This document shows, one piece after another, positions 1-11,952 of a stretch of 64,000 nucleotides of DNA. The position numbers and the translations under genes are program-made. Origin of the DNA: Delphinus delphis (lineage: Eukaryota; Chordata; Mammalia; Artiodactyla; Delphinidae); contig NC_082698.1 of the NCBI RefSeq assembly GCF_949987515.2, forward strand, positions 35,639,964 to 35,703,963, given 5' to 3'. The notes beneath the pieces are model-generated. The model was not told the DNA's origin, did not search any database, and saw nothing but the letters and a program-made list of their open reading frames with translations. Position 1 is the first letter of the stretch. Each line of letters begins with the position of its first letter.

Positions 1-1339
1 AAATTTTAACTCTTCTCTAAATATTTGATAGAATTTACCTGTGAAGCCATCTGGTCACAGAGTTCTGTTTTTTGGGAGTTTTTAAATTACTGATTCAATT
101 TTGTTTCTGGTGATTGTTCTGTTCATATTTTCTATTTCTTCATGGTTCAGTCTTGGGAGATTGTACATTTCTAAGACTTCATTCATTTCTTCTAAGTTAT
201 TTATTTTATTGGCATAAAATTGTGTATAGTAATCTTACAATCCCTTATATTTCTCTGTTGGTTTACCTTTCCCATTTCTCATTTTATTTACTTGGGCCCT
301 CTATCTTTTTGAGTCTGGCTAAATGTTTATCAATTTTTTTTATATTTGCAAAGAAACAGCTTTTAGTTTCATTGATCTTTTTCTAATTTTTTGTTCTGTA
401 TTTTATTTCTGCTCTGATCTTTATGACTTCTTTCTACTCACTTTGAGTTTGTGTGTTCTTTTTCTAGTTCCTTTAGGTATAAGGTTAGGCTTTTTCAGAT
501 TGTTCTTATTTCCTGAAGTAGGTTGTATGCTATAAACTTTCTCCTTTGGATTGCTTTTGCTGCATCCCATAGATTTTGGATTGCTGTGTTTTCATTTTCA
601 TTTGTCTTCAGGTATTTTTTAATTTCTTTGACTTCTTCAGTGATCAGTTGGTTGTTTAGTAGCATATTGTTTAGCTTCTCTTTGCATTTTTTTTTGCAGT
701 TTTTTCTTGCAACATTTCTAGTCTAATAGAATTTTGGTTGGAAAAGATGCCTGATATTATTTCAATTTTCTTAAATTTACTGAGACTTGTTTTGTTGCCT
801 ACCATGTGATCTATCCTGAAAAATGTTCCATATGCACTTGAAAATGTGTATTCTGCTTTTGGATGGAATCATTTATATATATATAAAATCTATCTCCATG
901 TGGTATAATGTGTCCTTTCAGTTCAGTGTTTGCTTATTGATTTTCTCTCTGGATTATCTGTTCATTGATGTAAGTGAGAGTGTTTTAAAGTCCCCTATTA
1001 TTATTATACTGTCAGTTTCTCCCTTTACGTTTGTTAATGTTTGCTTTATGTATTTAGGTGCTTCTATGTTAGATGCATATATATGTACAATTGTTATCTC
1101 TTCTGCTTGGATGGATCCCTTGATTACTATGTAATGTCCTTTGTCTCTTGTACAGTCTTGTTTTTAAATCTATTTTGTCTGATTGTTGCCCGGGCTTTCT
1201 TTTTGTTTCCATTTGCTTGGAGTACATTTTCCATTCCCTCACTTTTGTCTATGTGTGTCTTTAGATCCGAAGTGATTCTCTTATAGGCAGCATATATATG
1301 GGTCTTGGTTTTGTACCCATACTGCCACACTTTTTTCTC
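1..1339 (-). pseudogene. L1 ORF2 remnant (endonuclease to RT), copy 1
   Basis: This is antisense L1 ORF2, co-linear with 10455-11830 of the second L1. It covers the endonuclease domain and the region leading into reverse transcriptase; the catalytic RT core lies outside the window to the left. In the family, ORF2p nicks DNA and copies its own mRNA in cis. No frame stays open for more than a short stretch, so no product is expected. Small plus-strand frames here are shadows of the A-rich L1 sense strand. The end nearest the ORF2 start is missing, deleted next to the SINE at 1340. Confidence 0.85.
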
Positions 1340-1545
1340 TTTTTTTTTTTTTTTGTGGTACACGGGCCTCTCACTGTTGTGGCCTCTCCCGTTGCAGAGC
1401 ACAGGCTCTGGACATGCAGGCTCAGTGGCCATGGCTCACGGGCCCAGCCGCTCTGCGGCATGTGGGATCTTCCCACACTGGGGCATGAACCTGCATCCCC
1501 TGCATTGGCAGGTGGACTCTCAACCACTGCGCCACCAGGGAAGCC
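1340..1545 (-). mobile_element. CHR-type SINE (short form), antisense
   Basis: A T-run at about 1341-1354 is the reversed poly-A tail. The body contains the family's 'gggcctctcactgttgtggc' segment, and the reversed head 'gccaccagggaagccc' ends at about 1545. Several CpG sites intact in the copies at 34477 and 60271 are TpG/CpA here, so this copy is older. No TSD is visible: the flanks 'actgccacac' and 'tgtagtgataaac' do not match. Confidence 0.9.
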
Positions 1546-1559
1546 CTGTAGTGATAAAC

Positions 1560-2315
1560 TCTTAGCTTTGGCTTGTCTGTAAAACTTTGATCTCTCTTTC
1601 AAATTTGAATGAAAACCTTGCTGGGTATTCTTGATTTTAGGTTTTTCCCTTTCATCACTTTATATATTTTGTGCCACTCCCTTCTTGCCTACTGAGTTTC
1701 TGCTGAAAAGTCAGCTGATAGCTTTATGGGAGTTCCCTTGTAATTTGTTACTTTTACCTTGCTGCTTTTAATATTCTATCTTTAATTTTTGCCCTTTCCA
1801 TTACAATGTGTTTTGGTGTGGTTCTCTGTGTGTTGGTTGGACTTTCTGTGCTTCTTGGACCTGGGTGTCTGTTTCTTTCCCAGGTTAGGGAAGTTTTCAG
1901 CTATTAGGTCTTCAAGTAAGTTCTCTGCCCCATTGTCTTATTTTTCTGGAACCTCTAAAATGTGATTGGTAGTATGCTTGATGTTGTCCCAGATGTCTCT
2001 CGTACTACTCTCATTTTTTTTTTCTGTTCAGCATTACTTATTTCTACTACTGTCTTCCAGTTCACTGATCCATTTCTCTGTATCATTTAATCTACTGTTG
2101 AGTCCTTCTAATGTATTTTTTCAGTTTAGTTGTTTCCTTCATCTCTCTTTGGTTTTTCTTTATATTTTTTAACTTTTTGTTAAAAATGTCTAACTTCTCA
2201 CTCTGTTCATCCATTCTTCTAAGTTCTTTGAGCATCTTTACAATCATTACCTAGTTCTTCTTCTGGGGTTTTTGTCTTTTTCCTTCATTTAGTACATATT
2301 CCTCTGTTGCCTCAT
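1560..2315 (-). pseudogene. L1 ORF1 remnant, copy 1
   Basis: Reverse complement of the L1 ORF1 region, aligning with 11990-12821 of the second L1. The likely start codon, by position, is the reversed ATG at 2313-2315. In the family ORF1p is a coiled-coil RNA-binding chaperone that coats L1 RNA. Stops and indels occur throughout, so no protein is predicted. The assignment rests on position and nucleotide similarity to the better copy. Confidence 0.75.
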
Positions 2316-3450
2316 TTTGCCTAATGAGCTATTTTCTGTTTTAATTTCTACGTACTTAGGTTTATAATGTTTCCAGTGTTGGAGAAATGGCCGTTTGTAG
2401 GAGATGTTGTATTCATCCCAACAGCATACTCCCTCTGGTCATCAGAGCTATATGCTATATGGGTGCCTCCTATGTGGGCTGTGTGGACCCTTCTGTTGTA
2501 GTGGGCAGGGCTGGCCCCTGGTCTGGTTGGTTGCCAGGCTTTTCCTTGTGCAGAGCTTGATGTCTACAGATGGGTGGACCCCGGTCACGAGGTGGCTGGT
2601 TGCTGAGCCCTGGGGTTTCCTGGGACTAGTACTGGCCCACTAGTGGGCAGAACCGTGTTCTGGGGTGGGTGGTTGTAGGCCAGTAGTCTGAGATCTAGTG
2701 TCAGCCTGGCGGTGGGTGGGGCCAGTTTCTGACATGGCTGGCTATGGGGTCTGGGGTGTCTAAATACTGATGTTGGCCCACTGCTGGGCGGGACCACATT
2801 CTGGGGCATCTGGCTGAGGGGTCCAATGGCTGAGGATTCCCAAAATGGCACTTGCCAGCACCAGTGTACTTGTGGTAGAGTAAGCTCTCCCAAATCGCTG
2901 CTAAGTACCCAGAGTGAGCTCTGATTGCCTCCTGCTTCTCTGGGAGGCTAAGATCAGCAGGTGGGTTTGACTCAGGCTTCTTTCCAACTACTGCTTCTGC
3001 CTTGGGTCCTGGAGCATGTGAGATTTTGTGTGCCCTTTAAAAGTGGAGTGTCTATTTCCTATGGCCCTCTGGTTCTCCCAAAAGTAAGCTCTGCTGGCCT
3101 TCAAAACCAAGTGTTCTGGGGGCTCATCTTCCCCATGCAGGACCTCTGGCCTAAGCCCTATGTGAGTCTCAGACCCCTTGCTCCTTGGGGAGAGCATCCA
3201 CAATGTTATTGCCTTCCCATTTGTGAGTTACCCACCCGGGAATATGCGTCTCGATTATACTGTATCTCCACCCCTGTCACTCATCTCATAGTTCTTTGTA
3301 TCTATAGTTGTATCAAGTTGTAGATCTTTTCTGCTAGTCTGCAGGTCATTCTCATCATTATTTGCTCTGTAAATAGTTGTAATTTTGGTGTGCCCGTGGG
3401 AGGAGGTGAGCCAAGTTTCTTCCTACTCTGCCATCTTGGCCACTCCCCCC
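2316..3450 (-). promoter_or_regulatory. L1 5'UTR, copy 1 (decayed internal promoter)
   Basis: This GC-richer stretch lies between the ORF1 start and the L1 5' terminus. The terminus carries a reversed YY1-like core 'gccatcttggc' at 3430-3440, the element that positions transcription start in other L1s. Sequence between about 2490 and 2830 is internally repetitive. CpGs are largely lost, so promoter activity is unlikely. It does not closely resemble the 5'UTR at 12822-14838, so the two L1s belong to different subfamilies. Confidence 0.7.
2490..2830 (-). repeat. Degenerate about 70-bp tandem units within L1 5'UTR
   Basis: Recurring phrases such as 'ctggcccactagtgggc' and 'ttggcccactgctgggcggg', each followed by 'ttctgggg' and a G/T-rich 'ggctgg' stretch, recur about every 65-75 bases for four to five units. 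This resembles the monomer organisation known for L1 5'UTRs in several mammals. Unit borders are approximate because divergence is high. Confidence 0.5.
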
Positions 3451-3740
3451 ATGACACATTTTCTTTATCTATTGAACTGTTGATGGGCACTTAGGTTGTT
3501 TCCATGTCTTGTCTATTATGAATAAGGCTGCAAAGAACATAGGTGTGTAGGCTTCTCTTTGAGACACTTATTTCATTTCCTTTAGATACATACCCAGATG
3601 AAATTACTGGATCATATGGTCATTTTGTCTTTTACCTTTTGAGAAACCTCCCTACTGTTTTCCATAATGGCTGTAAAATTTACATTCCCACCAAAAGTGC
3701 ACCAAGTTTCCCTTTTACTTCACACCCTTGCTAACACTTG
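3451..3740 (-). mobile_element. L1 ORF2 3'-end fragment
   Basis: Antisense L1, parallel to 8235-8535 of the full copy (C-terminal ORF2). Both carry the 'ggttg.ttccatgtctt' and 'cattcccaccaa' blocks. It directly abuts the 5' end of copy 1, so copy 1 probably inserted next to or into it. No open frame of note. Confidence 0.8.
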
Positions 3741-3832
3741 GGTTGGAGGAGGTCATTGAGAGGATATGACGACCAGCTGACTCATGAGCTGGACTTGGGC
3801 AATCGGAGGCTCCTTAGCCCGTCCCCTTGGGG
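3741..3832 (+). repeat. LTR-like fragment matching 36804-36890
   Basis: About 85 bases ('aggaggtcattgagaggata' and onward, through 'gagctggacttgggcaatcg') align with the start of the LTR-like insertion at 36804 ('aagctggacctgggcgatca'). It lacks the rest of the LTR. Same orientation as the second copy. Family not recognised. Confidence 0.5.
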
Positions 3833-4073
3833 GTGATATCTTTTTGCCCTAGGCTGCCTAGGTTTGGGGGAGGTATGACTGGTAATTGGAAACCATCTTT
3901 CCTATGCTCTCCTGTGTGTCTTTTATTTGTTTCACCCAAGTGCTGTAATCCCTCACCTGGAATCCTTAACTCTTGTGAAGGTATTTTTGTGTGTGGATAG
4001 TTATTCAAACTGATGTTTCTGGGAGGGGGCTGAGTGCTAGAAACTCCTATACCATCATCTTGCTGACATCACT
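3833..4073 (-). mobile_element. L1 5'UTR fragment of an older L1
   Basis: In reverse complement it begins 'ggagtgatgtcagcaagatg' (right end about 4073) and continues with a 'caactatccacacacaaaaa'-type stretch. This is typical of 5'UTRs of older mammalian L1s. ORF1 and ORF2 of this element are absent, so a large deletion or rearrangement separates it from other L1 pieces. Confidence 0.6.
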
Positions 4074-6400
4074 CCTGAATTCCCTTTTGACTTTGACCCA
4101 TGGGTTATTGAGAACTGTTTTAGTTTCCAAATATTTGGAATTTTCCCAGATATCTTTCCATTCTCTATCTCAAATTTTTTGTTGTTGTGGTGGTGGTTTA
4201 AAAAACAAAAAACAAAAACTTTCTATGACTTCAATCTTTTAAAATTTATTCAGAATTTCAAATGGTTTATCTTGATAAATGTGCCAGATATACCTGAAAA
4301 GAATGTATCTTCTTCTGTTTTTAGGTATTCTAATAAATGTCAATTGTTTGTTGTTCAAATGTATGTCCTTTATTATATTAATCAGACAGTGGTGTTAATC
4401 TGTGAATTTGACTATCATTCTTTGTAGTTTTACAAGTTTTTCATGTATTTTGAAACTCAGTTGTTAGATGAATGAACATTTTGAATTATCTCCCCCATAT
4501 TCTGAATTATTGTGTTCATGCCTTATAATTCTATGTTTTAAGTCTGTTTAAACCACACATTATGTAGACATTATGTTTTCATTTATGTTTACTCACATAT
4601 TTCCTTTCCACTGCTTTTCATACTTTCCTACATTCCCATGTCTCCCTCTGGGATCACCTTCCTTCTCCCTGAACAACTCTTTAGAATTTGCTTTAGAGCA
4701 ACTCTGCTCAAGATAAATTATTTCAGATTTTGATTTCCGAATATATGTATGTGAATGATATTTTTGCTCACTATAGAATTCTTGACTAGTAGTTATTTTC
4801 TTTCATAAATTTAAAGATATCATTTCATTGTTTTCTGGCTCCCACTGTTTCTGTTAATTCAGGCATAAGTCTTATTGCTACTCCTGTGAGGATAATGTGA
4901 CTTTTTAATCTGGATGCTTTAAAAATCTTGATCTATGTCCTTGGTTTTCAGTAGTTTTACTAGGATGTATCTTGGTGTGGTGATTCTTCACATTTATTTT
5001 GCTTGGGGTTTGCAGAGCTTCTTTTATCTGTGGGACTTTTATTAGTTTTAGAAAATTCTCTTCAAATATTATTGTTTTTTGCTCCATTCCCCTCTCCTTC
5101 TGGGATTCTAATAAAAATGTTTATGTAATACATGTATATATATATTGCATATTTCTTTTTCTTTCATTTCAAATATTTTCTATTGACCTGTCTTACATTT
5201 CACTAACCCTATATTCTGCTATGCATAATCTGCTATAAACCTAACATTGTGCTATTAATTTCAGATGTAGTAATTTTCATTCCAATATATATTATAAATT
5301 TCAGTCTGTCATAATTCTCCATGTTTTCTTCTATTTCTCTACTTAAAACACTCTGTCATTTATTTAAAACACTTTATTAAGTCACTTACTTAAAAATACT
5401 TTCTGCTAACTCCAATATATTGGTTTCTGTCTGTCTTCTTCTGCTTTTATGGTTCTGCCCCTAGGCATGCCTAGAAATTTTTATTAAATATAGGACATTG
5501 TGTATAAAAATTATGAAAACTCTAGATGATCTTCTGGTTAAGTTCCATAAGACAGGGTTCACTCTTCTGTTAGATACGACAGAATATGAAATGCTTTAAT
5601 GTAATCAAGGGCTGAATAGCGTTGACCATGACCTTGGATTGGAGTTTAGGTAAGGCTCAGTTAGTTTCTGTTTAAACTCCCATTCTTTGGGTATAGGCAT
5701 CCAGTGTTTTCAACTGATAGAATGGTGTTTATTCTGGGGACACCTTCTGGTGAAGATTCCCCTTCCCTGTCTTGAAAATTTGACAAATACCTTGAGAGGA
5801 AAACCACCTGTGCCTGAGGCATTAATCTTCTCTCTGCAGACTCTCAAACTGCTGAAAGCTCTTCTGGTTTCTCACTAGCCTCAGAAAATTTTATGTTCTG
5901 TGCACAATATCATCAATAACCCCAGTAAAAGGTGTCTTTATGTTGTCACTCATCTCTTTGAAGCTCTCCTTTTACCCGGATGTTTACCCCTCTACTTCTC
6001 ATTTTTTTTGTAGCTCTAATACTATTAGTTACGTGATTTTTAAAATTTATCTAGAATTTTTAGTTCTTAAAGAGAGCACTGGCCTGCTGCAAGTTGTTGC
6101 CATCCTTTGAGCTTTCAATTTCAATTACTATTTTCTTTTCACAAGTTCTTTATTAGATCTATCTGGCCATTATTTATAGACTCTTGATTCTTCTTATCAA
6201 ATTTCTCCTTTATTTTCTATGAACATTTTAACTATACTATTTTTTTTTCCTGTTCTGTACCCAATAATTCCATAATCTGAAGTTCTTGGGGGTATAACTG
6301 TTACTTGTTACTCCACCTGACACTTACTGATGGGGGCTTGTTTCCTCTTGCAGTGGGTAAATATTGTTAGTGAGCCTATGCTTACCTGATTATGTTAAAA
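4074..6400 (-). mobile_element. Ancient L1 / HAL1-like remnant, antisense
   Basis: 4074-4480 matches L1 ORF2 endonuclease-region antisense ('tgacccatgggttattgaga', 'tctaataaatgtcaattg'). 4700-5230 matches L1/HAL1 ORF1 antisense (blocks 'ttgcttggggtttgcagagc' and 'tcttggtgtggtgattct'). 5400-6400 reads like the associated 5' region. No frame is maintained. The boundary with unique DNA near 6400 is uncertain, and this could be two elements of similar age. Confidence 0.65.
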
Positions 6401-6552
6401 CTTAATAGGCCTAAGCACTGAGGGGCTTATATTGAAGGTGTATTCTTCCAGAGAGGATTCATGGTGGCTTCTGTCACTTTAAGTTCCTGACTCACTGTCC
6501 CCTGGGCCATTCTAAATTCAACCCTCAGATCCAACTCAAGGCTAATGAACTG

Positions 6553-6965
6553 GCTTAATAATGGTTCCCAAAGATGTAAACATCCTAACCCTTAGAATCT
6601 GTGAATATGCTACCTTATGTGGCAAAAGTGACCTTGCAGATATGATTCAGTTGAGGAATGTGAGATGTAGAGAATCGTAAATAACCAGGTGGCCCTGAGA
6701 GAATCGGGAGACCAAAACGAAGAGATGATGATGCTGGCTTTTAAGGTGAAGAAAGTCATTAGGAGCGGTGCCTGGAAGCTGGCAGAGGCAAGTAATGAGT
6801 TCTTCTCTGCAGCCTCCAGAAGGAACACATTCTTGGTCTTAGTTTGACTTTAGCCCCAAAAGACCCATTTTAGATTTTGGACTTCCAGAAATCTATGAGA
6901 ATAACTTTGTGTTTAAAGCCACACAATTCATGGCAATTTCTTATGGTAGCAATAAACTAATACAG
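6553..6965 (+). mobile_element. MaLR (MLT1-type) LTR
   Basis: It starts near 'aatggttcccaaagatgt' and ends 'ggtagcaataaactaatacag', with the 'gtgtttaaagccacacaatt' block before the end. This is the same family as 31005-31445. It is a non-coding solo LTR of an ancient ERVL-MaLR element, with no internal region attached. The exact subfamily was not determined. Confidence 0.7.
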
Positions 6966-7735
6966 CCAACTTGTGATTACAGATTTTCTAGGAGATTCCT
7001 AATTTTTTTCCCCAAGCAGAGGCCTGGGATGGACAGTCTTCTTGCCATTCTTCCTCCTATGGTCCTGGATGCCTACAGAAGTTTCATTCTAACACCTCAA
7101 CTTGTGAGGGCCCAAGATTTTGTCTTCTATTCCCCTGTTACTGTTAAAACAATATTGTTTCAGCAGATACTCCCAGGCAGCCTGGCAATCCCATGTTCAC
7201 TTCCCTCTTGTGTTTTTAGTTGTGTCTTACCCAGAATTTCTAGGTATTGGTAGAAGGAGAGAGTCATATTCTAAGATAAATTGCTTTGTGCTGTTATTTC
7301 TTTTTACACCTATAAAATGAACATTGTCATAGAAATTACATAAAAGAGTTGAAACATTCAATAAATGTTTCAGTGATGATACAGATTATTATGATAACTT
7401 ACAGCTGATCCAAGCAAACTGAATTAAGCATTTTTTCCTTTGCTTCCATACCAATTTATACAAATATATAACTATTTTTGTGACAATATATGACACACTC
7501 TGATAGGCATTGCATTAAATACTATATTTTGTATGCACTGTTTTCAAATTGGTCTGGCTTCATTAGGAACCAAAAACTTAAACTATTACTTGAGGTATGT
7601 CTATTTCAGGTTTCTACCTTTCAAAAAAATCTGAAGCAATTGCTTCCTTAATTTGAGACTTTAGAACACAAGAACAAAAGATTGATTTAGAAGGATGGAA
7701 CATGCATTTTATTTGTTCCCTTTCACAGTATAGTT
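6966..7735. other. Unassigned sequence, no gene seen
   Basis: AT-rich sequence between a MaLR LTR and the L1 tail. No repeat family, splice-bounded exon or long frame could be recognised; the small frames are without distinguishing features. Confidence 0.5.
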
Positions 7736-8061
7736 TTTTTTAAACATCTTTATTGGAGTATAATTGCTTTACAATTGTGTGTTACTTTCTGCTTTATAAC
7801 GGAGTGAATCAGTTATACATATACATATGTCCCCATATCTCTTCCATCTTGTATCTCCCTCCCTCCCACCCTCCCTATCCCAACCCCTTTAGGTGGTCAC
7901 AAAGCACCGAGCTGATCTCCCAGTGCTATGCGGCTTCTTCCCATTACCTATCTATTTTACATTTGGTAGTGCATATATGTCTATGCCACTCTCTCACTTT
8001 GTCCCAGCTTACCCTTACCCCTCCCCATATCCTCAAATCCATTCTCTAGTAGGTCTGTGTC

Positions 8062-11000
8062 TTTATTCCCATCTTGCCCCTAGGTTATTCATGAACATTT
8101 TTTTTTTTATTCCATATATATGTGTTAGCATACTGTATTTGTTTTTCTCTTTCTGACTGACTTCACTCTGTATGACAGACTCCTAGGTCTACCCTCCTCA
8201 GTACAAATAACTCAATTTCATTTCTTTTAATGGTTGAGTAATATTCCATTGTATATATGTGCCACATCTTCTCTATCCATTCATCTGTCAATGGACATTT
8301 AGGTTGCTTCCATGTCCTGGCTATTGTAAATAGAGCTGCAATGAACATTTTGGTACATGACTCGAATTACGGTTTTCTCAGGGTATATGCCCAGTAGTGG
8401 GATTGCTGGGTTGTATGTTAGTTCTATTTTTAGTTTTTTAAGGAACCTCCATACTGTTCTCCATAGTGGCTGTATCAATTTACATTCCCACCAACAGTGC
8501 AAGAGGGTTCCCTTTTCTCCACACCCTCTCCAGCATTTATTCTTTGTAGATTTTTTGATGATGGCCATTCTGACCAGTGTGAGATGATATCTCATTGTAG
8601 TTTTGATTTGCATTTCTCTAATGATTAATGAAGTTGAGCATTCTTTCATGTGTTTGTTGGCAGTCTGTATATCTTCTTCGGAGAAATGTCTATTTAGGTC
8701 TTCTGCCCATTTTTGGATTGGGTTGTTTGTTTTTTTTTATATTGAGCTTCATGAGCTGTTTGTAAATTTTGGAGATTAATCCTTTGTCAGTTGCTTCATT
8801 TGCAAATATTTTCTCCGATTCTGGGGGTTCTTTTTACATCTGGTTTATGGTTCCCTTTGCTCTGCAAAGGCTTTTAAGTTTCATTAGGTTCCATTTGTTT
8901 ATTTTTGTTTTTATTTCCGTTTCTCTAGGAGGTGACTCAAAAAGGATCTTGCTGTGATTTATGTCATAGAGTGTTCTGCCTATGTTTTCCTCTAAGAGTT
9001 TGATAGTGTCCGGCCTTACATTTGGGCTTTAATCCATTTTGCATGTATTTTTGTGTATGGTGTTAGGGAGTGTTCTAATTTCATTCTTTTACATGTAGCT
9101 GTCCAGTTTTCCAAGTACCACTTATTGAAGAGGCTGTCTTTTCTCCACTGTATATTCTTGCCTCCTTTCTCAAAGATAAGGTGACCATATGTGTGTGGGT
9201 TTATCTCTGGGCTTTCTATCCTGTTCCATTGATCTATATTTGTTTTTGTGCCAGTACCATACTGTTTTGGCTACTGTAGCTTTTGTAGTATAGTCTGAAG
9301 TCCGGGAGCCTGATTCCTCCATCTCCGTTCTTCTTTCTGAAGATTGCTTTGGCTATTCTGGGTCTTTTGTGTCTCCATACAAATTGTGCAATATTTTGTT
9401 CTAGTTGTGTGAAAAATGCCATTGGTAGTTTGATAGGGATTGCGTTGAATCTGTAGATTGCTTTGGGTAGTACAGTTATTTTCACCATGTTGATTCTTCC
9501 AATCTAAGAACATGGTATATCTCTCCATCTGTTTATATCATCTTTAATTTCTTTCATCAGTGTCTTATAATTTTCTGCATACAGGTCTTTTGTCTCCTTA
9601 GGTAGGTTTTTTTCCTAGGTATTTTATTATTTTTGTTGCAATGGTAAATGGAAGTGTTTTCTTAATTTCACTTTCAGATTTTACATCATAGTGTATAGGA
9701 ATGCAAGAGATTTCTGTGCATTAATTTTGTATCCTGCTACTTTACCAAATTCATTGATTAGCTCTAGTAGTTTTCTGGCAGCATCTTTAGGATTCTCTAT
9801 GTATAGTATCATGTCATCTGCAAACAGTGACAACTTTATTTCTTCTTTTCCAATTTGGATTCCTTTTATTCTTCTTCTCTAATTGCTGTGGCTAAAATTT
9901 CCAAAACTATGTTGAATAATAGGGGTGAGAGTGGACATCCTTGTCTTGTTCCTGATCTTAGAGGAAATGGTTTCTGTTTTTCATCATTGAGAACGATGTT
10001 GTCTGTGGGTTTGTCATATATGGTCTTTATTATGTTGATATAAGTTCTCTCTATGCCTACTTTCTGGATGGTTTTTATCATAAATGAGTGTTGAATTTTG
10101 TGGAAAGCTTTCTCTGCATCTATTGAGATGATCATATGGTTTTTCTCCTTCAATTTGTTAATATGTTGCATCACATTGATCGATTTGTATATATTGAAGA
10201 ATCCTTGCATTCTTGCGATAAATCCCACTTGATCATGGTGTATAATCCTTTTAATGTGCTGTTGGATTCTGTTTGCTAGTATTTTGTTGAGGAATTTTGC
10301 ATCTATGTTCATCAGTGATATTGGCCTGTAGTTTTCTTTCTTTGTGACATTCTTTTCTGGTTTTGGTATCAGGATGATGGTGGCCTCGTAGAATGAGTTT
10401 GGGAGTGTTCCTCCCTCTGCTATATTTTGGAAGAGTTTGAGAAGGACAGATGTTAGCTCTTCTCTAAATGTTTGATACAGTTAGCCTGTGAAGCCTTCTG
10501 GTCCTGGACTTTTGGTTGTTGGAAGATTTTTAATCACAGTTTCAATTTCAGTGCTTGTGATTTGTCTGTTCATATTTTCTGTTTCTTCCTGATTAAGTCT
10601 TGGCAGGTTGTGCATTTCTAAGAATTTGTCCATTTCTTCCAGGTTGTCCATTTTATTGGCATAGAGTTGCTCGTAGAAATCTCTCATGATCATTTGTATT
10701 TCTGCAGTGTCAGTTGTTACTTCTCCTTTTTCACTTCTAATTCTATTGATTTGAGTCTTCTCCCATTTTTTCTTGATGAGTCTGGCTAATGGTTTATCAA
10801 TTTTGTTTATCTTAAAGAACCAGCTTTTGGTTTTATTGATCTTTGCTATCGTTTCCTTCATTGCTTTTTCATTTACTTCTGATGTTATCTTTATGACTTC
10901 TTTTCTTCTGCTAACTTTGAGGGGTTTTTTGTTCTTCTTTCTCTAATTGCTTTAGGTATAAGGTTAGGTTGTTTGAGATTTCTTGTTTCTTAAGGTAGGA

Positions 11001-11894
11001 TTGTATTGCTCTAAACTTCCCTCTTAGAACTGCTTTTGCTGCATCCCATAGGTTTTGGGTCATCATGTTTTCATTGTCATTTGTTTCTAGGTATGTTTTG
11101 AATTTTTCAGTGATCTCTTGGTTATTAAGTAGTGTATTATTTTAGCCTCCATGTGTTTGTATTTTTTACAGATTTTTTTCCTGTAATTAATACCTAGTCT
11201 CATAGCGTTATGGTCATAAAAGATACTTGATATGATTTCAGTTTTCTTAAATTTACCAAGGCTTGATTTGTGACCCAAATATGATCTATCCTGGAGAATG
11301 TTCCATGAGAACTTGAGAATAATGTGTATTCTGTTGTTTTTGGATGGAATGTCCTATAAATATCAATTAAGTCCATCTTGTTTAATGTATTATTTAAAGC
11401 TTGTTTTTCCTTATTTATTTTCATTTTGGATGATCTGTCCATTGGTGAAAGTGGGGTGTAAAAGTTCCCTACTATGATAGTGTTACTGTCAATTTCCCCT
11501 TTTATGGCTGTTAGCGTTTACCTCATATATTTTGGTGCTCCTATGTTGGGTGCATAAATATTTACAATTGTTATATCTTCTTCTTGAGTTGATCCCTTGA
11601 TCATTATGTAGTGTCCTTCTTTGTCTCTTGTAATAGTCTTAGTTTAAAGTCTCTTTTGTCTGATACGAGAATTGCTACTCCAGCTTTCTTTTGATTTCCA
11701 TTTACATGGAATATCTTTTTCCATCCCCTCACTTTCAGTCTATATGTGTCCCTAGGTCTGAAGTGGGTCTCTTGTAGACAGCATATATACTGGTCTTGTT
11801 TTTGTATCCATTCAGCCAGTCTATGTCTTTTGGTTGGAGCATTTAATCCATTTTCATTTAAGGCAATTATCGATATGTATGTTCCTATTCCCAT
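8062..11894 (-). pseudogene. L1 ORF2 (endonuclease-reverse transcriptase), broken
   Basis: ORF2p normally carries an AP-like endonuclease, a reverse transcriptase and a Cys-rich C terminus, and drives target-primed reverse transcription. The ATG at 11894 opens the endonuclease ('LNENGLNAPTKRH', then 'CLQETH'). The longest RT block (10312-9866) carries '[13 protein letters not shown]' and '[12 protein letters not shown]'. The usual AFDK is AFHK here (codon 10102-10100, G to C), while the motif A Asp of SID is kept. The catalytic FADD is intact at 9824-9813, but in a different frame from the motif A block, because of an indel near 9866. Further pieces are at 10861-10481, 11442-11200, 9488-9234, 8649-8299 and 8348-8163 (C terminus, '[17 protein letters not shown]'). 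At least five frame breaks make it a pseudogene. The 3' limit is approximate. Confidence 0.9.
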
Positions 11895-11952
11895 TTTCTT
11901 AGCTGTTTTGGGTTTGTTACTGTAGGTCTTTTCCTTCTCTTGTGTTTCCTGC

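Larger units (their letters stand above)
1..3450 (-). mobile_element. Decayed LINE-1 (copy 1), truncated by the window edge
   Basis: The sequence is the reverse complement of L1, and its order matches the better-preserved copy at 7736-14838: base 1 aligns near 10455, and the 5' end lies at about 3450. From left to right it holds ORF2 (fingers/RT side to endonuclease), a SINE, ORF1 and a 5'UTR. The 5' terminus in sense orientation begins 'ggggggagtggccaagatgg', containing the CAAGATGG core expected for a YY1 site at an L1 start. Many indels and stops show it is long dead. It continues left beyond the window. It sits inside or against an older L1 fragment, which resumes at 3451. Confidence 0.9.

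Noticed and set aside
5687..5878. 63-codon frame in the old L1 region
   Set aside because: It falls in a heavily diverged L1/HAL1-like remnant and has no distinguishing feature.
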